From Sporichthyaceae bacterium (GTDB lineage: Bacteria; Actinomycetota; Actinomycetes; Sporichthyales; Sporichthyaceae): a stretch of 50,862 nt of DNA. Below the pieces are notes generated by a model. It was not told the origin of the DNA, searched no databases, and saw only the letters and a program-made list of their open reading frames with translations. The position numbers and the translations under genes are program-made. Below are positions 1 through 9,164 of this stretch, in pieces. The DNA lies in NCBI GenBank assembly GCA_036269075.1, contig DATASX010000129.1, positions 1-50,862 on the forward strand, read 5' to 3'. Numbering within the stretch: the first letter of the stretch is position 1; each line of letters opens with the position of its first letter.

Positions 1-218
1 CGGGATAACCTTCACCTACGGAGTGCCTTCCGCCAGGGAACATCAGGACCTCAGGAATCCCGATCTTCCCTTGCCGGACAGGCACTTCCGTGTCTCACCC
101 GCCGCCCAACACCCGCCGACCTGCAATTTCGAGGCTAGGCCCTCGTCGTTCTCCAGCAGCGTTCCCGAATGACGAATTGACAGATACGATATCTTAGATC
201 TCAAGGAGGTCGGATATC
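1..218. other. Upstream intergenic region of the first catabolic operon
   Basis: No convincing reading frame is seen on either strand. The stretch ends in the control region of the first gene: a TTGACA hexamer at 177-182, the shared CAGATACGATAT element at 181-192 and a strong ribosome binding site AAGGAGG at 203-209, ten bases before a GTG start. The upstream neighbour lies outside the window. Confidence 0.6.
181..197 (+). promoter_or_regulatory. Shared regulatory element, copy 1 (CAGATACGATAT)
   Basis: The 17 bases start with CAGATACGATAT followed by CTTAG. The same 12-mer occurs at 14605-14616 (-), 17032-17043 (-) and 17097-17108 (+), each time pointing into the gene downstream. TACGAT at 185-190 could serve as a -10 hexamer, leaving 28 bases to the GTG at 219. 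It is either an operator over the -10 box or part of a specialised promoter; the protein that reads it is not known. Confidence 0.7.
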
Positions 219-1067
219 GTGAGTTTCCCGCGTCGGTCGGTCGGCTTCGTCGGCCTGGGCACCATGGGCGAGCCGATGGCGGCCAACGTCGCCCGGTCCG
301 GTCAGCCGCTCACGGTGATCGACGTCCGGTCCGAACCGATGGATCGGCTGGTGGCACTCGGGGCGAAGCCGGCGGCGTCGCTCGCGGCGCTGGCGGCGGC
401 GTGCGACGTCGTCCTCGTCGCGGTCGTGGACGAGCCACAGCTCGACGCTGTCCTGCTCGGCGGCGACGGGGTGTTCGCGAACGCGTGGCCCGGCACGGTC
501 GTCGTGGTGCACAGCACGGTCGGACCGGGTGCGTGCCTGCGTCTCGAGGCCGAGGCGGCTGCGCACGGCCTGCTGCTGCTGGACGCCCCGATCACCGGCG
601 GGCCGCACGGAGCGGTCGCCGGGACGCTCTCGATCCTGGTCGGTGGGAGCGAGCCGGCGCTGGACACGTGCCGGCCGGCGCTGGAGGCGATGAGCCGGGA
701 GATCTTCCACCTCGGCGGGGTGGGGGCCGGGCAACTGGCGAAGATCGCGAACAACGCGGTGCTGGCGGTCACCCTGCACGCGGTGCACGAGGCGTTGCGG
801 CTGGCCGAGGGTGGCGGGCTGCGCCGCCAGGCGATGCTCGACGTCCTCTGCGCGGGATCCGGTGACAGCTGGGTCACCCGCAACTGGTCGGCCATCGGCG
901 CGACGGTCACCGGTTACCCCGGTGGCCTGGAAGGTGTGGCCAAGTTGACCCGGAAGGACCTCACCCTCGCCCTCGCCGCCGCGGCGGAACAGGACCTCGC
1001 GCTCCCGTTCACCACGCTCGCCACCCAGGGCCTCGAGCAGCCCTATCGCGCCGCCGCGAACGGATGA
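219..1067 (+). CDS. NAD(P)-dependent oxidoreductase, 3-hydroxyisobutyrate dehydrogenase family
   Basis: This 282-residue protein is probably a soluble beta-hydroxyacid dehydrogenase that oxidises a hydroxy acid, or reduces a semialdehyde, with NAD(P). The N-terminus has the Rossmann motif GFVGLGTMGEPMA (about residues 9-21). Residues about 125-140 carry the substrate-binding segment with GPHGAVAGT, and GVGAGQLAKIANN holds the family's catalytic Lys. The length is normal. The GTG start is fixed by AAGGAGG at 203-209. Its stop overlaps the ATG of the following P450 (ATGA), so it heads the operon. A paralogue lies at 14645. The substrate is not apparent from sequence. Confidence 0.9.
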   Translation: MSFPRRSVGFVGLGTMGEPMAANVARSGQPLTVIDVRSEPMDRLVALGAKPAASLAALAAACDVVLVAVVDEPQLDAVLLGGDGVFANAWPGTVVVVHSTVGPGACLRLEAEAAAHGLLLLDAPITGGPHGAVAGTLSILVGGSEPALDTCRPALEAMSREIFHLGGVGAGQLAKIANNAVLAVTLHAVHEALRLAEGGGLRRQAMLDVLCAGSGDSWVTRNWSAIGATVTGYPGGLEGVAKLTRKDLTLALAAAAEQDLALPFTTLATQGLEQPYRAAANG

Positions 1068-2332
1068 TTCCGATGACCCAGGCCCCGCCGATTGCGACCA
1101 CCCTGCCGCGGTTCAACCCCGCCGACCCGGCACTGGTGAAGGATCCGTACCCGACCTACGCTCGCTACCGGGCGCTCGATCCGGTCCACTGGGGCCTGTC
1201 GTCCATGGCCGACCTGCCGGGTTCGTGGTTCCTGTTCCGCCACGAGGACAACTGCGCGCTGCTGTCCGACGGCGACAACTTCGCGAACGATCCGGCGACA
1301 GTCGGGATGGCCTCGCACGTGCCGCCGGCATTCGCGCCGGTCGCCTACATCTTCCAGCGCTGGCTCGGCGGGATGGACCCGCCGGACCACCGTCGGCTGC
1401 GGGCCATCCTGGCCAAGACCTTCACCCCGAAGCGAGTCGCGGCGCTACGGCCGCGGATCGAGAGCATCACCGCCGCCCTGCTGGCCGACGCGTTGGCACG
1501 TGGGGACGGGCAGATAGACGTCATCGCCGACGTCTCCTTCCCGCTGCCGATGGCCGTGATCGGCGATGCCCTCGGGGTGGCGGAGGAGGACTGGAAGCTG
1601 TTCCAGGGCTGGGCCGCCGACATCGCCCATGCGGTGGATCGCGCCGGCGATCCGAGCGCCGCGGCGGCCGGCGCGGCGGCAATCGCCGGGATGGCCGAGT
1701 ACTTCTCCGCGGCGGTGGCCGAACAGCGCCGGAATCCCACCGACGACATGCTGGGCATGATGGTCGCGGCTGCTGACGACCAGGGTCAGCCCATGCAGGA
1801 GTTCGACGTCATCGCGATCGCGACCGAACTTGGAGTCGCGGGCCACGAGACCACCTCGAACGCCGTCGCGAAGTCCGTGATCGGCCTGATGGAGCAACGC
1901 GACCGGTGGGTGGAACTCGGCACCGCCGGCGATGCGCTGTGGGACTGCGCGATCGAGGAGCTCCTGCGCTGGTCGACGCCGGTCCAGCGGCAACGCTGGC
2001 GCTGGGCGAAGCAGGACGTGATCCTCGGTGGTCAGCCGATCGAGCGCGCGCAGGCCGTGGTGTCGATGCTCGCCGCGGCCAACCGCGACCCCGAGGTGTT
2101 CGACGATCCGGACCGGATCGACTTCGGCCGCGAGGCCGCGCGGCACCTGACGTTCGGATTCGGAAACCACTTCTGCCTGGGTTCCACGCTCGCTCGGCTC
2201 GAGATGAAGGCGGGACTGCACGCGTTGGTCCGGGCTCTTCCCGGCATGGAACTGGTCGAGGATCCCGCCCGGATCCCGTGGCGGGACAACTCGATTCTTC
2301 CGGCCCCGGAACGCGTGCTGGTCCGCGTCTGA
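1064..2332 (+). CDS. Cytochrome P450 monooxygenase
   Basis: A 422-residue soluble bacterial class I P450. The heme-binding loop [10 protein letters not shown] lies at residues 364-373 with the axial Cys at 371, the I-helix oxygen-activating motif AGHETTS at 259-265, and the K-helix ExxR (EELLR) at 298-302. It would hydroxylate a hydrophobic substrate with electrons from a ferredoxin; no ferredoxin gene is seen nearby. The ATG overlaps the previous stop by four bases; a second ATG nine bases on is also possible. Its place between a hydroxyacid dehydrogenase and an alcohol dehydrogenase suggests successive oxidation of the hydroxylated product. Confidence 0.95.
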   Translation: MIPMTQAPPIATTLPRFNPADPALVKDPYPTYARYRALDPVHWGLSSMADLPGSWFLFRHEDNCALLSDGDNFANDPATVGMASHVPPAFAPVAYIFQRWLGGMDPPDHRRLRAILAKTFTPKRVAALRPRIESITAALLADALARGDGQIDVIADVSFPLPMAVIGDALGVAEEDWKLFQGWAADIAHAVDRAGDPSAAAAGAAAIAGMAEYFSAAVAEQRRNPTDDMLGMMVAAADDQGQPMQEFDVIAIATELGVAGHETTSNAVAKSVIGLMEQRDRWVELGTAGDALWDCAIEELLRWSTPVQRQRWRWAKQDVILGGQPIERAQAVVSMLAAANRDPEVFDDPDRIDFGREAARHLTFGFGNHFCLGSTLARLEMKAGLHALVRALPGMELVEDPARIPWRDNSILPAPERVLVRV

Positions 2333-2352
2333 TCACGATGCAGAGGAGAACG

Positions 2353-3447
2353 ATGATGAAGGCCGCAGTCGTGCGCGAGGCCGGCAAGGTGAACGTCGAG
2401 GAGATCGACGTCCCGGCGCCCGGGCCTCGGCAGGTTCTGGTGCGTATGGCCGCCGCCGGGGTCTGCCACTCGGACGTGACCGCGCTCAACCAGCTCGTCC
2501 CGTTCCCCATGCCCCTGGTACTCGGGCACGAGGGCGCCGGCGTGGTGGAGGCGGTGGGCTCGGCGGTGCGCAACGTCGCGGTGGGCGACCACGTCGTCCT
2601 GTCGATCACGGACGGCTGCGGGTTGTGCTTCCAGTGCCAGTCGGGGGCCTACGGGCTGTGCGAGACCAGCGCTCCGCACCAGTACGCGGGCCGGTTGAGC
2701 GACGGCACGACTCCGCTGTCCAAGGGCGCCGAGACCCTGCACACCTTCCTGTTCCAGGCGTCCTTCGCCGAGTTCGCCCTGGTCAGCGAGCAGTGTGCGG
2801 TGCGGGTCCGCGAGGACGCGCCGCTGGAGGCCGCCGCGCTGCTCGCGTGCGGTTTCAGCACCGGCTACGGCGCGGTGGTGCGCCGCGCGCAGGTGCAGCC
2901 CGGGGCCACCGTGCTGGTCATCGGCGTCGGCGGGGTCGGGCTCGCGGTGGCGATGACGGCCAAGCTCGCCGGTGCCTCGACGATCATCGGCGTCGATCGC
3001 AGCGCGCAGGCTTGCGATCTGGCCGCCTCGCTGGGTGTGACGAACCCGATCGTGGTCGACGAGTCCACCGACGTGCTCGCCCAGGTCATGGCCCTCACCG
3101 GCCGCGGCGTCGACCACGCCTTCGACGTGGTGGGCACCGCCGACACCATCAACCTGGCGGTGGCGGCGCTGCGGCCCGGGGGCGAGGCGGTCGCCATCGG
3201 CCTGCTCGACCCGACCGCCGTGGCGACCGTTCCGTTGTTCACGCTGCTGTCCCAGAAGCGGCTGACCGGAACCACCAACGGCTCGATCCGCCCGCACGTC
3301 GACATCCCGGCCGCGCTCGACCTTTTCATGCAGGGGCGCCTCCCGCTGGATGCCCTCATCACCCGCCGTTACAAGTTGGCCGAGATCGGTACCGCGCTGG
3401 CCGACGTGGGCCGACTGCCGGGCCGCGGCGTGGTCGTCTTTCACTGA
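2353..3447 (+). CDS. Zinc-dependent alcohol dehydrogenase (class III-like MDR)
   Basis: This 364-residue medium-chain dehydrogenase would oxidise an alcohol to an aldehyde with NAD. Catalytic zinc ligands are visible as Cys38 (GVCHSD) and His59 (GHEGAG). The structural-zinc lobe has four cysteines at about 89, 92, 95 and 103, and the nucleotide-binding motif [10 protein letters not shown] lies near residue 190. The start at 2353 follows AGAGGAGA at 2342-2349; an adjacent ATG at 2356 would remove one residue. The preceding P450 ends 20 bases upstream. It may act on the P450 product or on an alcohol feeding the acetaldehyde branch. Confidence 0.93.
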   Translation: MMKAAVVREAGKVNVEEIDVPAPGPRQVLVRMAAAGVCHSDVTALNQLVPFPMPLVLGHEGAGVVEAVGSAVRNVAVGDHVVLSITDGCGLCFQCQSGAYGLCETSAPHQYAGRLSDGTTPLSKGAETLHTFLFQASFAEFALVSEQCAVRVREDAPLEAAALLACGFSTGYGAVVRRAQVQPGATVLVIGVGGVGLAVAMTAKLAGASTIIGVDRSAQACDLAASLGVTNPIVVDESTDVLAQVMALTGRGVDHAFDVVGTADTINLAVAALRPGGEAVAIGLLDPTAVATVPLFTLLSQKRLTGTTNGSIRPHVDIPAALDLFMQGRLPLDALITRRYKLAEIGTALADVGRLPGRGVVVFH

Positions 3448-3464
3448 ATCTGAAGGGTGGTCAG

Positions 3465-4370
3465 ATGGTCGCGAGAGCGGCAATCGTCGGATCCGGCAAC
3501 ATCGGCACCGATCTCATGTACAAACTGCTGAACAACTCCGACGTGCACCCCCGGTGGATGGTCGGAGTCGACCCCGCCTCCGAGGGGTTGGCGAAGGCTC
3601 GCGAGGCGGGGGTGGAGGCCAGCCACGCCGGCGTCGACTGGTTGCTGGCCCAGCCCGACCGCCCGGACATCATTTTCGAGGCGACCTCGTCCTACGTGCA
3701 CGTCGCGAACGCCCCGCGCTATCTGGCGGCCGGCATCCCGGCGATCGACCTCACCCCCGCGGCCATCGGCCCGTACGTCATCCCAGCGGTGAACCTCGAC
3801 GAGCACCTCGACGCGATGAACGTGAACATGGTGACCTGCGGCGGACAAGCCACAATCCCCATGGTGGCAGCGGTTTCCCGGGTCGTGGACGTGCCCTACG
3901 CCGAGATCGTCGCCACCGTCGCGTCCCGTTCGGCCGGCCCCGGCACCCGAGCGAACATCGACGAGTTCACCCGCACCACCTCTCGTGCCGTCGAGGTCCT
4001 CGGCGGCGCCACGGTCGGCAAGGCGATCATCATCCTCAATCCGGCCGAACCACCGTTGATCATGCGCGACACGATCTACTGCGAGATCCCGGCGGACGCC
4101 GACCAGGCCAAGATCGCCGCCTCGATCACTGAAATGGTCGGTGACGTCGCGACCTACGTGCCGGGATACCGACTTCTGACGGAGCCTCAGTTCGACGTCG
4201 TGACCGGGGCCGGCGGAGCGCAACGGCACCGGGTCGCGATCTTCCTCGAGGTCGAGGGCGCCGGACACCACCTCCCGCCGTACGCCGGAAACCTCGACAT
4301 CATGACCGCCGCCGCGACCCAGGTCGGAGCGCAGATCATGCGCCACCGCGCCGCAGGAGCCCTCAGATGA
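3465..4370 (+). CDS. mhpF: Acetaldehyde dehydrogenase (acylating)
   Basis: This 301-residue enzyme converts acetaldehyde (or propanal) with CoA and NAD to the acyl-CoA and works as a complex with the aldolase encoded next. The N-terminal Rossmann motif [11 protein letters not shown] lies at about residues 7-17. The catalytic thiol is Cys125 in [10 protein letters not shown]. Length matches the DmpF/MhpF/HsaG family. The ATG at 3465 follows a GAAGGG ribosome site. The stop overlaps the start of the aldolase by four bases (ATGA), the usual arrangement for this channelled pair. It completes the lower meta-cleavage pathway. Confidence 0.96.
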   Translation: MVARAAIVGSGNIGTDLMYKLLNNSDVHPRWMVGVDPASEGLAKAREAGVEASHAGVDWLLAQPDRPDIIFEATSSYVHVANAPRYLAAGIPAIDLTPAAIGPYVIPAVNLDEHLDAMNVNMVTCGGQATIPMVAAVSRVVDVPYAEIVATVASRSAGPGTRANIDEFTRTTSRAVEVLGGATVGKAIIILNPAEPPLIMRDTIYCEIPADADQAKIAASITEMVGDVATYVPGYRLLTEPQFDVVTGAGGAQRHRVAIFLEVEGAGHHLPPYAGNLDIMTAAATQVGAQIMRHRAAGALR

Positions 4371-5395
4371 CCTACTCCGACACCCTGGACATCCGCGTCA
4401 CGGACACGAGCCTGCGCGACGGTTCGCACGCCAAACGCCACCAGTTCACCGCCGAGGCGGTGCGATCGATCGTCGGTGCGCTGGATGCCGCCGGGATGCC
4501 GGTGATCGAGGTCACCCACGGCGACGGCCTCGGCGGTTCCTCCTTCAACTACGGGTTCTCCGCGACTCCAGAGCGGGAGCTGATCCGCGTCGCCGTGGAG
4601 ACCGCGAAATCGGCGCGCATCGCCGCGCTCATGCTGCCCGGCCTCGGGACCAAGGACGACATCACCGCCGCCGCGGACCTCGGTGTCTCGATCATCCGGA
4701 TCGCGACCCACTGCACCGAGGCGGACATCTCTGTCCAGCACTTCGGGCTGGCACGGGACATCGGCCTGGAGACCGTCGGTTTCCTGATGATGGCTCACAC
4801 GTCAGCGCCGGAGGACCTGGCGAAGCAAGCGCGCATCATGGCTGAGGCCGGGTGCCAATGCGTGTACGTCGTGGACTCGGCCGGCGCGATGATCCTCGAG
4901 GACGTCTCCGATCGCGTGGCGGCAGTGGTGGCCGAACTCGGCAGCGACGCGCAGGTCGGGTTCCACGGCCACGAGAACCTCTCGCTCTCGATGGGAAACA
5001 GCGTGCTCGCGATCCGGGCGGGCGCGGTGCAGATCGACGGATCGACGCGGCGCTTCGGTGCGGGCGCCGGGAACACCAGCTGCGAAGCGCTGGCGGCGGT
5101 GTGCGAACGAGTCGGGATCCGCACCGGCCTCGACGTACTCAAGCTGATCGACGCCGCCGAGGACGTCGTCCGCCCGGTGATGGACGGCGAGTGTCTGCTG
5201 GACCGCCTCGCCCTGATCATGGGCTACGCCGGGGTGTACTCCAGCTTCCTGCGGCACGCGTACCGCGCCGCCGAGCGCTATGACGTCTCCGGCGCAGACA
5301 TCCTCATGGAGTGCGGCCGCCGCAAACTCGTCGGCGGCCAGGAGGACCAGATCATCCAGATCGCGGCCGAGCTGGCCGCCACTCGTGCGGCCTGA
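4367..5395 (+). CDS. mhpE: 4-hydroxy-2-oxovalerate aldolase
   Basis: A 342-residue class II aldolase that splits 4-hydroxy-2-oxoacids into pyruvate and an aldehyde, which passes to the acetaldehyde dehydrogenase. The TIM-barrel N-terminus shows the family motif [10 protein letters not shown] (13-21) with catalytic Arg17, metal Asp18 and base His21. Metal-binding His200 and His202 sit in FHGHENL. The C-terminal helical domain needed for the dehydrogenase interface is present, and length is normal for DmpG/MhpE/HsaF. Together with 3465-4370 this is direct evidence of a meta-cleavage or steroid-ring lower pathway. Confidence 0.97.
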   Translation: MTYSDTLDIRVTDTSLRDGSHAKRHQFTAEAVRSIVGALDAAGMPVIEVTHGDGLGGSSFNYGFSATPERELIRVAVETAKSARIAALMLPGLGTKDDITAAADLGVSIIRIATHCTEADISVQHFGLARDIGLETVGFLMMAHTSAPEDLAKQARIMAEAGCQCVYVVDSAGAMILEDVSDRVAAVVAELGSDAQVGFHGHENLSLSMGNSVLAIRAGAVQIDGSTRRFGAGAGNTSCEALAAVCERVGIRTGLDVLKLIDAAEDVVRPVMDGECLLDRLALIMGYAGVYSSFLRHAYRAAERYDVSGADILMECGRRKLVGGQEDQIIQIAAELAATRAA

Positions 5396-5404
5396 GGGGC
5401 GGAA

Positions 5405-6460
5405 ATGGCTGAGGTACTGGGTCTGGGCGTCACGCACTATCCGCCCCTGATGGGCCAGGACGACAAGATGAGTTGGGTCCTGGACTGGACGCTGCAGGAC
5501 CCCGACATGCCTGCGCAGCTACGCGACCCGGCAGCGTGGCCCGAGCCGATGCGCGCGGAGTACGGCACCGATCGCGGCCACAGCTCGGCCGCTGCGCACC
5601 GGGCGCAGTGTCTCGACGGGTTCCGCGAGGTGCGGGCCGCGCTCGACGAGTTCAGCCCCGACGTCGTCCTGATCTGGGGCGACGACCAGTACGAGAACTT
5701 CCGCGAGGACGTCATCCCGCCGTTCGCTCTCCTCGGCTACGGCGACGTCACCGCGACGCCCTGGGCCACGGTGCCCTACCAGAACGTGTGGGACGAGCCG
5801 GCCGAGACGGAATTCAAGGTGCGAGGCGCACCGGAGGCCGGGCGCTGGTTCGCCGAGGCCCTGCTCGCCGACGACATCGACATGGCCTACGCCTACCAAC
5901 CCCTGCACCACCCGAGCCTGCCGCACTCGTTCCTCAACGCGCTGCTGCTGCTCGACTACGACCGGACCGGGCTGAGCTATCCGGTGCTACCGATGGCGAT
6001 CAACTGCTATGGCCGGCGCGTGATCTCCTTCCACGGCGGTCGCAGTCGATTCGCCGACCGGGCCAAGCCGTTCGACCCGCCCTCGCCGAGTCCGCGGCGC
6101 TGCGTGGACGTGGGCGCCGCGGTGGCGCGGGCCGCGCTGGCCTCCCCGTGGCGGGTTGCCCTGCTCGCGTCCTCGAGTTGGTCGCACGCGTTCCTCACCG
6201 ACCACACCTACCGCCTGTACCCCGACATCGCAGCGGACCGGCGGCTCTACGAGGCGCTGGTCGCGGGGGACACCGCGACGTGGCGGGCGTGCACGCTGGC
6301 CGACGTCGAGCACGCCGGGCAGCAGGAGGTGCTGAACTGGTTCTGCCTGGCCGGCGCGATGGGGGAGTTGGGTGTCACCCCGACCTGGTCGAGCCTGGTC
6401 GAGACTCACGTGTTCAACTCGAACAAGGCTTTCGCGGTGTATCCCCCGGTGACTCCGTGA
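5405..6460 (+). CDS. Class III (LigB-type) extradiol ring-cleavage dioxygenase
   Basis: This 351-residue protein resembles the catalytic subunit family of protocatechuate 4,5-dioxygenase and 2,3-dihydroxyphenylpropionate dioxygenase. These non-heme Fe(II) enzymes open catechol-type rings beside a hydroxyl. His11 in VTHYPP is the usual first iron ligand. VVLIWGDDQYENF and the HHPSLPHS segment (about residues 163-170) fit the core. The ATG at 5405 follows GGGGCGG, nine bases after the aldolase stop. It is likely the ring-cleavage step feeding the aldolase and dehydrogenase upstream. Its aromatic substrate is not predictable; some family members are not ring-cleaving. Confidence 0.82.
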   Translation: MAEVLGLGVTHYPPLMGQDDKMSWVLDWTLQDPDMPAQLRDPAAWPEPMRAEYGTDRGHSSAAAHRAQCLDGFREVRAALDEFSPDVVLIWGDDQYENFREDVIPPFALLGYGDVTATPWATVPYQNVWDEPAETEFKVRGAPEAGRWFAEALLADDIDMAYAYQPLHHPSLPHSFLNALLLLDYDRTGLSYPVLPMAINCYGRRVISFHGGRSRFADRAKPFDPPSPSPRRCVDVGAAVARAALASPWRVALLASSSWSHAFLTDHTYRLYPDIAADRRLYEALVAGDTATWRACTLADVEHAGQQEVLNWFCLAGAMGELGVTPTWSSLVETHVFNSNKAFAVYPPVTP

Positions 6461-6840
6461 AGGTCGGCCGGGTCCTGCGCACCGGTCTCGACGCCGATGG
6501 TCGATCAGCGGCGGTCGACGACCGGATCGTCGAGTCCACGGAATTGCCGACCGGTCGGCTGCTGACCGAGCTGTGGGCCCAGGAATCCTTCGGCGGGTTG
6601 CGGTACTGGCTGCTGACGGTCCCGGCCGACGATCCGGCCGCGCCGGCGCGGATGCACGCGACGCCGACCCTGGACCTGGGGATCGTGCTGGCCGGCCACC
6701 TGCGGCTGATCCTGGAGGACGGCAGCTCCAACGATCTGCTGCCCGGCGACGCGTTCGTCCAGACCGGAACGGTTCACGCCTGGCACAACCCGGGACCGGA
6801 CGAAGCTGTGCTGGCCGTCGTCGTGCTCGGCGCGGCATGA
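6457..6840 (+). CDS. Cupin-domain protein
   Basis: A 127-residue single-domain cupin. The barrel core is seen in the stretch with RMHATPTLDLGIVLAG (motif 1-like, about 66-81) and LLPGDAFVQTGTVHAW (motif 2-like, about 95-110). The GTG start overlaps the dioxygenase stop by four bases (GTGA), implying translational coupling. Similar small cupins often accompany aromatic-degradation operons, where roles range from metal-dependent isomerase to sensor. With only some of the expected metal-binding His residues, function is not assigned. Confidence 0.8.
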   Translation: MKVGRVLRTGLDADGRSAAVDDRIVESTELPTGRLLTELWAQESFGGLRYWLLTVPADDPAAPARMHATPTLDLGIVLAGHLRLILEDGSSNDLLPGDAFVQTGTVHAWHNPGPDEAVLAVVVLGAA

Positions 6841-8048
6841 CCGCGGGCCCGCTGCGCGGTCTTGTGGTCCTCGACCTGTGCCACTTCCTGGCCGGCCCTT
6901 ACGCCACGCTGGCCCTCGCCGACCTCGGGGCCGACGTCATCAAGGTCGAGGACCCGGACCACCCGGACGAGGCCCGCCGGGTCGGCCCGGTGTTCCGCGG
7001 CGAGGACTCGGTCTACTTCATGTCGCTGAACTGGGGGAAGCGGTCCCTGGGCGTCCGGCTGGCCGCTGCGGCGGGCCGTGCGCTGGTGCTCGACCTGGTG
7101 TGCCACGCCGACATCGTTGTGGACAACTACAAACCCGGCGTGATGGCCAAGCTCGGGCTCGACCATGCGTCGCTCGCGGCGGTCAACCCGGCGATCATCA
7201 CCTGCTCGCTCACCGGGTTCGGCGAGACCGGGGAGGAAGCGGCCCGCCCGGCCTACGACTACACGATCCAGGCCCGGGCCGGGGTGATGAGCCTGACCGG
7301 TGAGCCGGACGGCCCACCGGGAAAGGCAGGCATCTCCTACGTCGATCACAGCGGCGGACTGGCCGCGGCGCTCGCCGTGGTGGCGGCCGTCGTGGAGCGG
7401 AACCGCACCGGCGTCGGCCGACACGTCGACCTCGCGCTCTACGACGTCCAGGTCTCCATGCTCAGCTACCTCGCTGCGTGGACCCTGAACTCCGACCATG
7501 TGACGGCTCGTCAGCCCAACGGGGCGCACCCCTCGATCGTCCCCGCGCAGACCTTCGCCACCAAGGACGGACACGTCGCGATCTTCGTCGGCAACGACCC
7601 GATGTGGGCTCGCCTGGTCGGCGCACTCGACGACCGGGCGCTGGCCGATCCCGGCTACGCGACCAACTCAGGACGGTTGGCGGACCGCGAGGTGCTCCTG
7701 GATCGGCTGGGCAGCCTGCTCAGCGCCGAGCCCTCTGCGCACTGGGTCGCGACGTTCGAGGCGGTAGGTGTCCCCTGCGAAAGCGTGAACAACCTCGCGG
7801 AGGCGCTCACCGATCCGGTGCTCGATGCCCGCTCGCTGGTCGTCACCAGCGAGGTGGACGGCGGTGGTTCCTACCGCCATGTGCGCGGCCCGGTCCCGCT
7901 GGACCCGACCGCTGGTCTCCGACCGGCGCCCCGTCTCGGAGCCGACACCGCCGACGTGCTCTCGGAGTTGGGCCTCGCGGCGGAGGAGATCGATCGATTG
8001 CTCGATGCAGACGTGATCGTCGGCTCCACCTGGAGGATCCCAACATGA
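6837..8048 (+). CDS. Class III CoA-transferase (CaiB/BaiF family)
   Basis: A 403-residue enzyme that moves CoA between carboxylic acids. The N-terminal CaiB signature is VLDLCHFLAGPYAT followed by LGADVIKVE (about 11-39). Asp141 in AYDYTIQA matches the catalytic Asp that forms the acyl-aspartyl intermediate. Length is normal. The ATG overlaps the cupin stop by four bases. It would activate a pathway acid to its CoA thioester without ATP, linking ring cleavage to beta-oxidation-like steps. The donor and acceptor acids cannot be read from sequence. Confidence 0.92.
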   Translation: MTAGPLRGLVVLDLCHFLAGPYATLALADLGADVIKVEDPDHPDEARRVGPVFRGEDSVYFMSLNWGKRSLGVRLAAAAGRALVLDLVCHADIVVDNYKPGVMAKLGLDHASLAAVNPAIITCSLTGFGETGEEAARPAYDYTIQARAGVMSLTGEPDGPPGKAGISYVDHSGGLAAALAVVAAVVERNRTGVGRHVDLALYDVQVSMLSYLAAWTLNSDHVTARQPNGAHPSIVPAQTFATKDGHVAIFVGNDPMWARLVGALDDRALADPGYATNSGRLADREVLLDRLGSLLSAEPSAHWVATFEAVGVPCESVNNLAEALTDPVLDARSLVVTSEVDGGGSYRHVRGPVPLDPTAGLRPAPRLGADTADVLSELGLAAEEIDRLLDADVIVGSTWRIPT

Positions 8049-8881
8049 TGCAGGCACCTTCGGTCACCCTCGTGCTTGCGGGCACAGGGAAGACCGGATC
8101 CCGGGTCGCCGGGAAACTCGCGAAGCGGGGTCTTGACGTTCGCACCGCGGCACGCAACGGCGCCGATGTCGTCTTCGACTGGGACGCTGCCACGACCCAT
8201 CCGCCTGCCTTGCGCGGGATCGATCGCCTCTACCTGGTTGCGCCGGTCATGCGAATGGATTTCGCCGATCAGGTCGCGACCTTCCTCGACCTCGCGCAGG
8301 CCGGCGGCGTGCGGCACGTCACCTACTTGAGCGCATACGGCATCGAGCAGGTTCCGCCGCAGATCGCGCTGCGGGCCGTCGAGTTGGATCTCGGTGGTCG
8401 CGGTCTGATCACCCACTGCATCTTGCGTCCGGCGTGGTTCATGCAGAATTTCAGCGAGACTTTCCTCAAGCCCGTCGACGACGTGATCACGGTGCCCACG
8501 GCCGACGGCGCCGAGGCGTTCATCGACGCCGAGGACATCGCCGAGGTAGCCGCAGAGACCCTGGCCGACCCGGATGCTCATGCCGGTGCCGCGTACGCGC
8601 TCACCGGATCCGAGGCGATGACAATGAGCCAGGCCGCCGCGGTGATCGCGAGCGTCACCGGCAAAGCGGTGCGGCACAACGACATCGACCCCGAGTTGTG
8701 GATCCAGGGCGCTGTGGCGACCGGGGTGCCTGCCGAGTACGCGGAGATGCTGCGGATGTTGACGCGGACCATCGCCTCCGGGATGGGCTCCCGGCCCAAC
8801 GACAACGTGGAGAAGATCACCGGAGCGCCGCCGACCAGTTTCGTCGAATTCGCCCGGCGAACCGCGAAGGCATGGATCTGA
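8045..8881 (+). CDS. NmrA-like / atypical SDR NAD(P)-binding protein
   Basis: A 278-residue protein of the NmrA-like extended SDR type (NAD(P)H:quinone reductase or ergot-alkaloid AgnF-like). It starts with the dinucleotide motif VLAGTGKTGSRVA. A central HVTYLSAYGIE segment and ILRPAWFMQNFSE are typical of the family, and it lacks the YxxxK pair of classical SDRs. The ATG at 8045 overlaps the CoA-transferase stop (ATGATG around TGA). It is the last intact gene of the operon. It could reduce a quinone or activated intermediate, or act as a redox sensor. Confidence 0.85.
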   Translation: MMQAPSVTLVLAGTGKTGSRVAGKLAKRGLDVRTAARNGADVVFDWDAATTHPPALRGIDRLYLVAPVMRMDFADQVATFLDLAQAGGVRHVTYLSAYGIEQVPPQIALRAVELDLGGRGLITHCILRPAWFMQNFSETFLKPVDDVITVPTADGAEAFIDAEDIAEVAAETLADPDAHAGAAYALTGSEAMTMSQAAAVIASVTGKAVRHNDIDPELWIQGAVATGVPAEYAEMLRMLTRTIASGMGSRPNDNVEKITGAPPTSFVEFARRTAKAWI

Positions 8882-9164
8882 CGGAGGGTCACGATGACGA
8901 CCACCACGTCCGCCGATCTCGCGGACTTACGCCAACCGCGCAGGCCCGGCGAATCAGCTCAGCGCGCTGTGCCGGCGCCTCACGGCCTTGGACGAGTAGA
9001 TCCCACACATATCGAAGGGAGAGGAACACTTCAGTGACAGCAGCGACGCCCGGAACGGCGCGTTGCGCCCCGGGCTTCACGATGTTGCTCAGGAGTCGAC
9101 GGGGGCTAACCAGATCCGCCGTTCCGCACCCTCCGGATGAGCACGGGGATGTGGAAGCGCGCAG
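8882..9164. other. Degenerate stretch between convergent operons, possible gene remnants
   Basis: A GGAGGG ribosome site at about 8884-8889 precedes an ATG at 8894, but the frame gives only 47 codons and ends at 9035-9037. A different frame reads TYANRAG...LTALDE and stops with TAG at 8997-8999, as if a short gene had suffered a frameshift. A GTG at 9034, after AGGGAGAGG and overlapping that first stop, opens another frame of 55 residues that runs antisense into the end of the - strand reductase. None resembles a known protein. This looks like decayed coding sequence, with no clear hairpin terminator. Confidence 0.4.

Noticed and set aside
177-182. TTGACA as the -35 box of the first operon
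   Set aside because: A 17-base spacer would put the -10 box at 200-205 (CTCAAG), which is not promoter-like. The TACGAT inside the shared element is a better -10 candidate.
2032-3483. 483-codon open frame on the - strand
   Set aside because: It is antisense to the zinc alcohol dehydrogenase, whose zinc and NAD motifs are clear.
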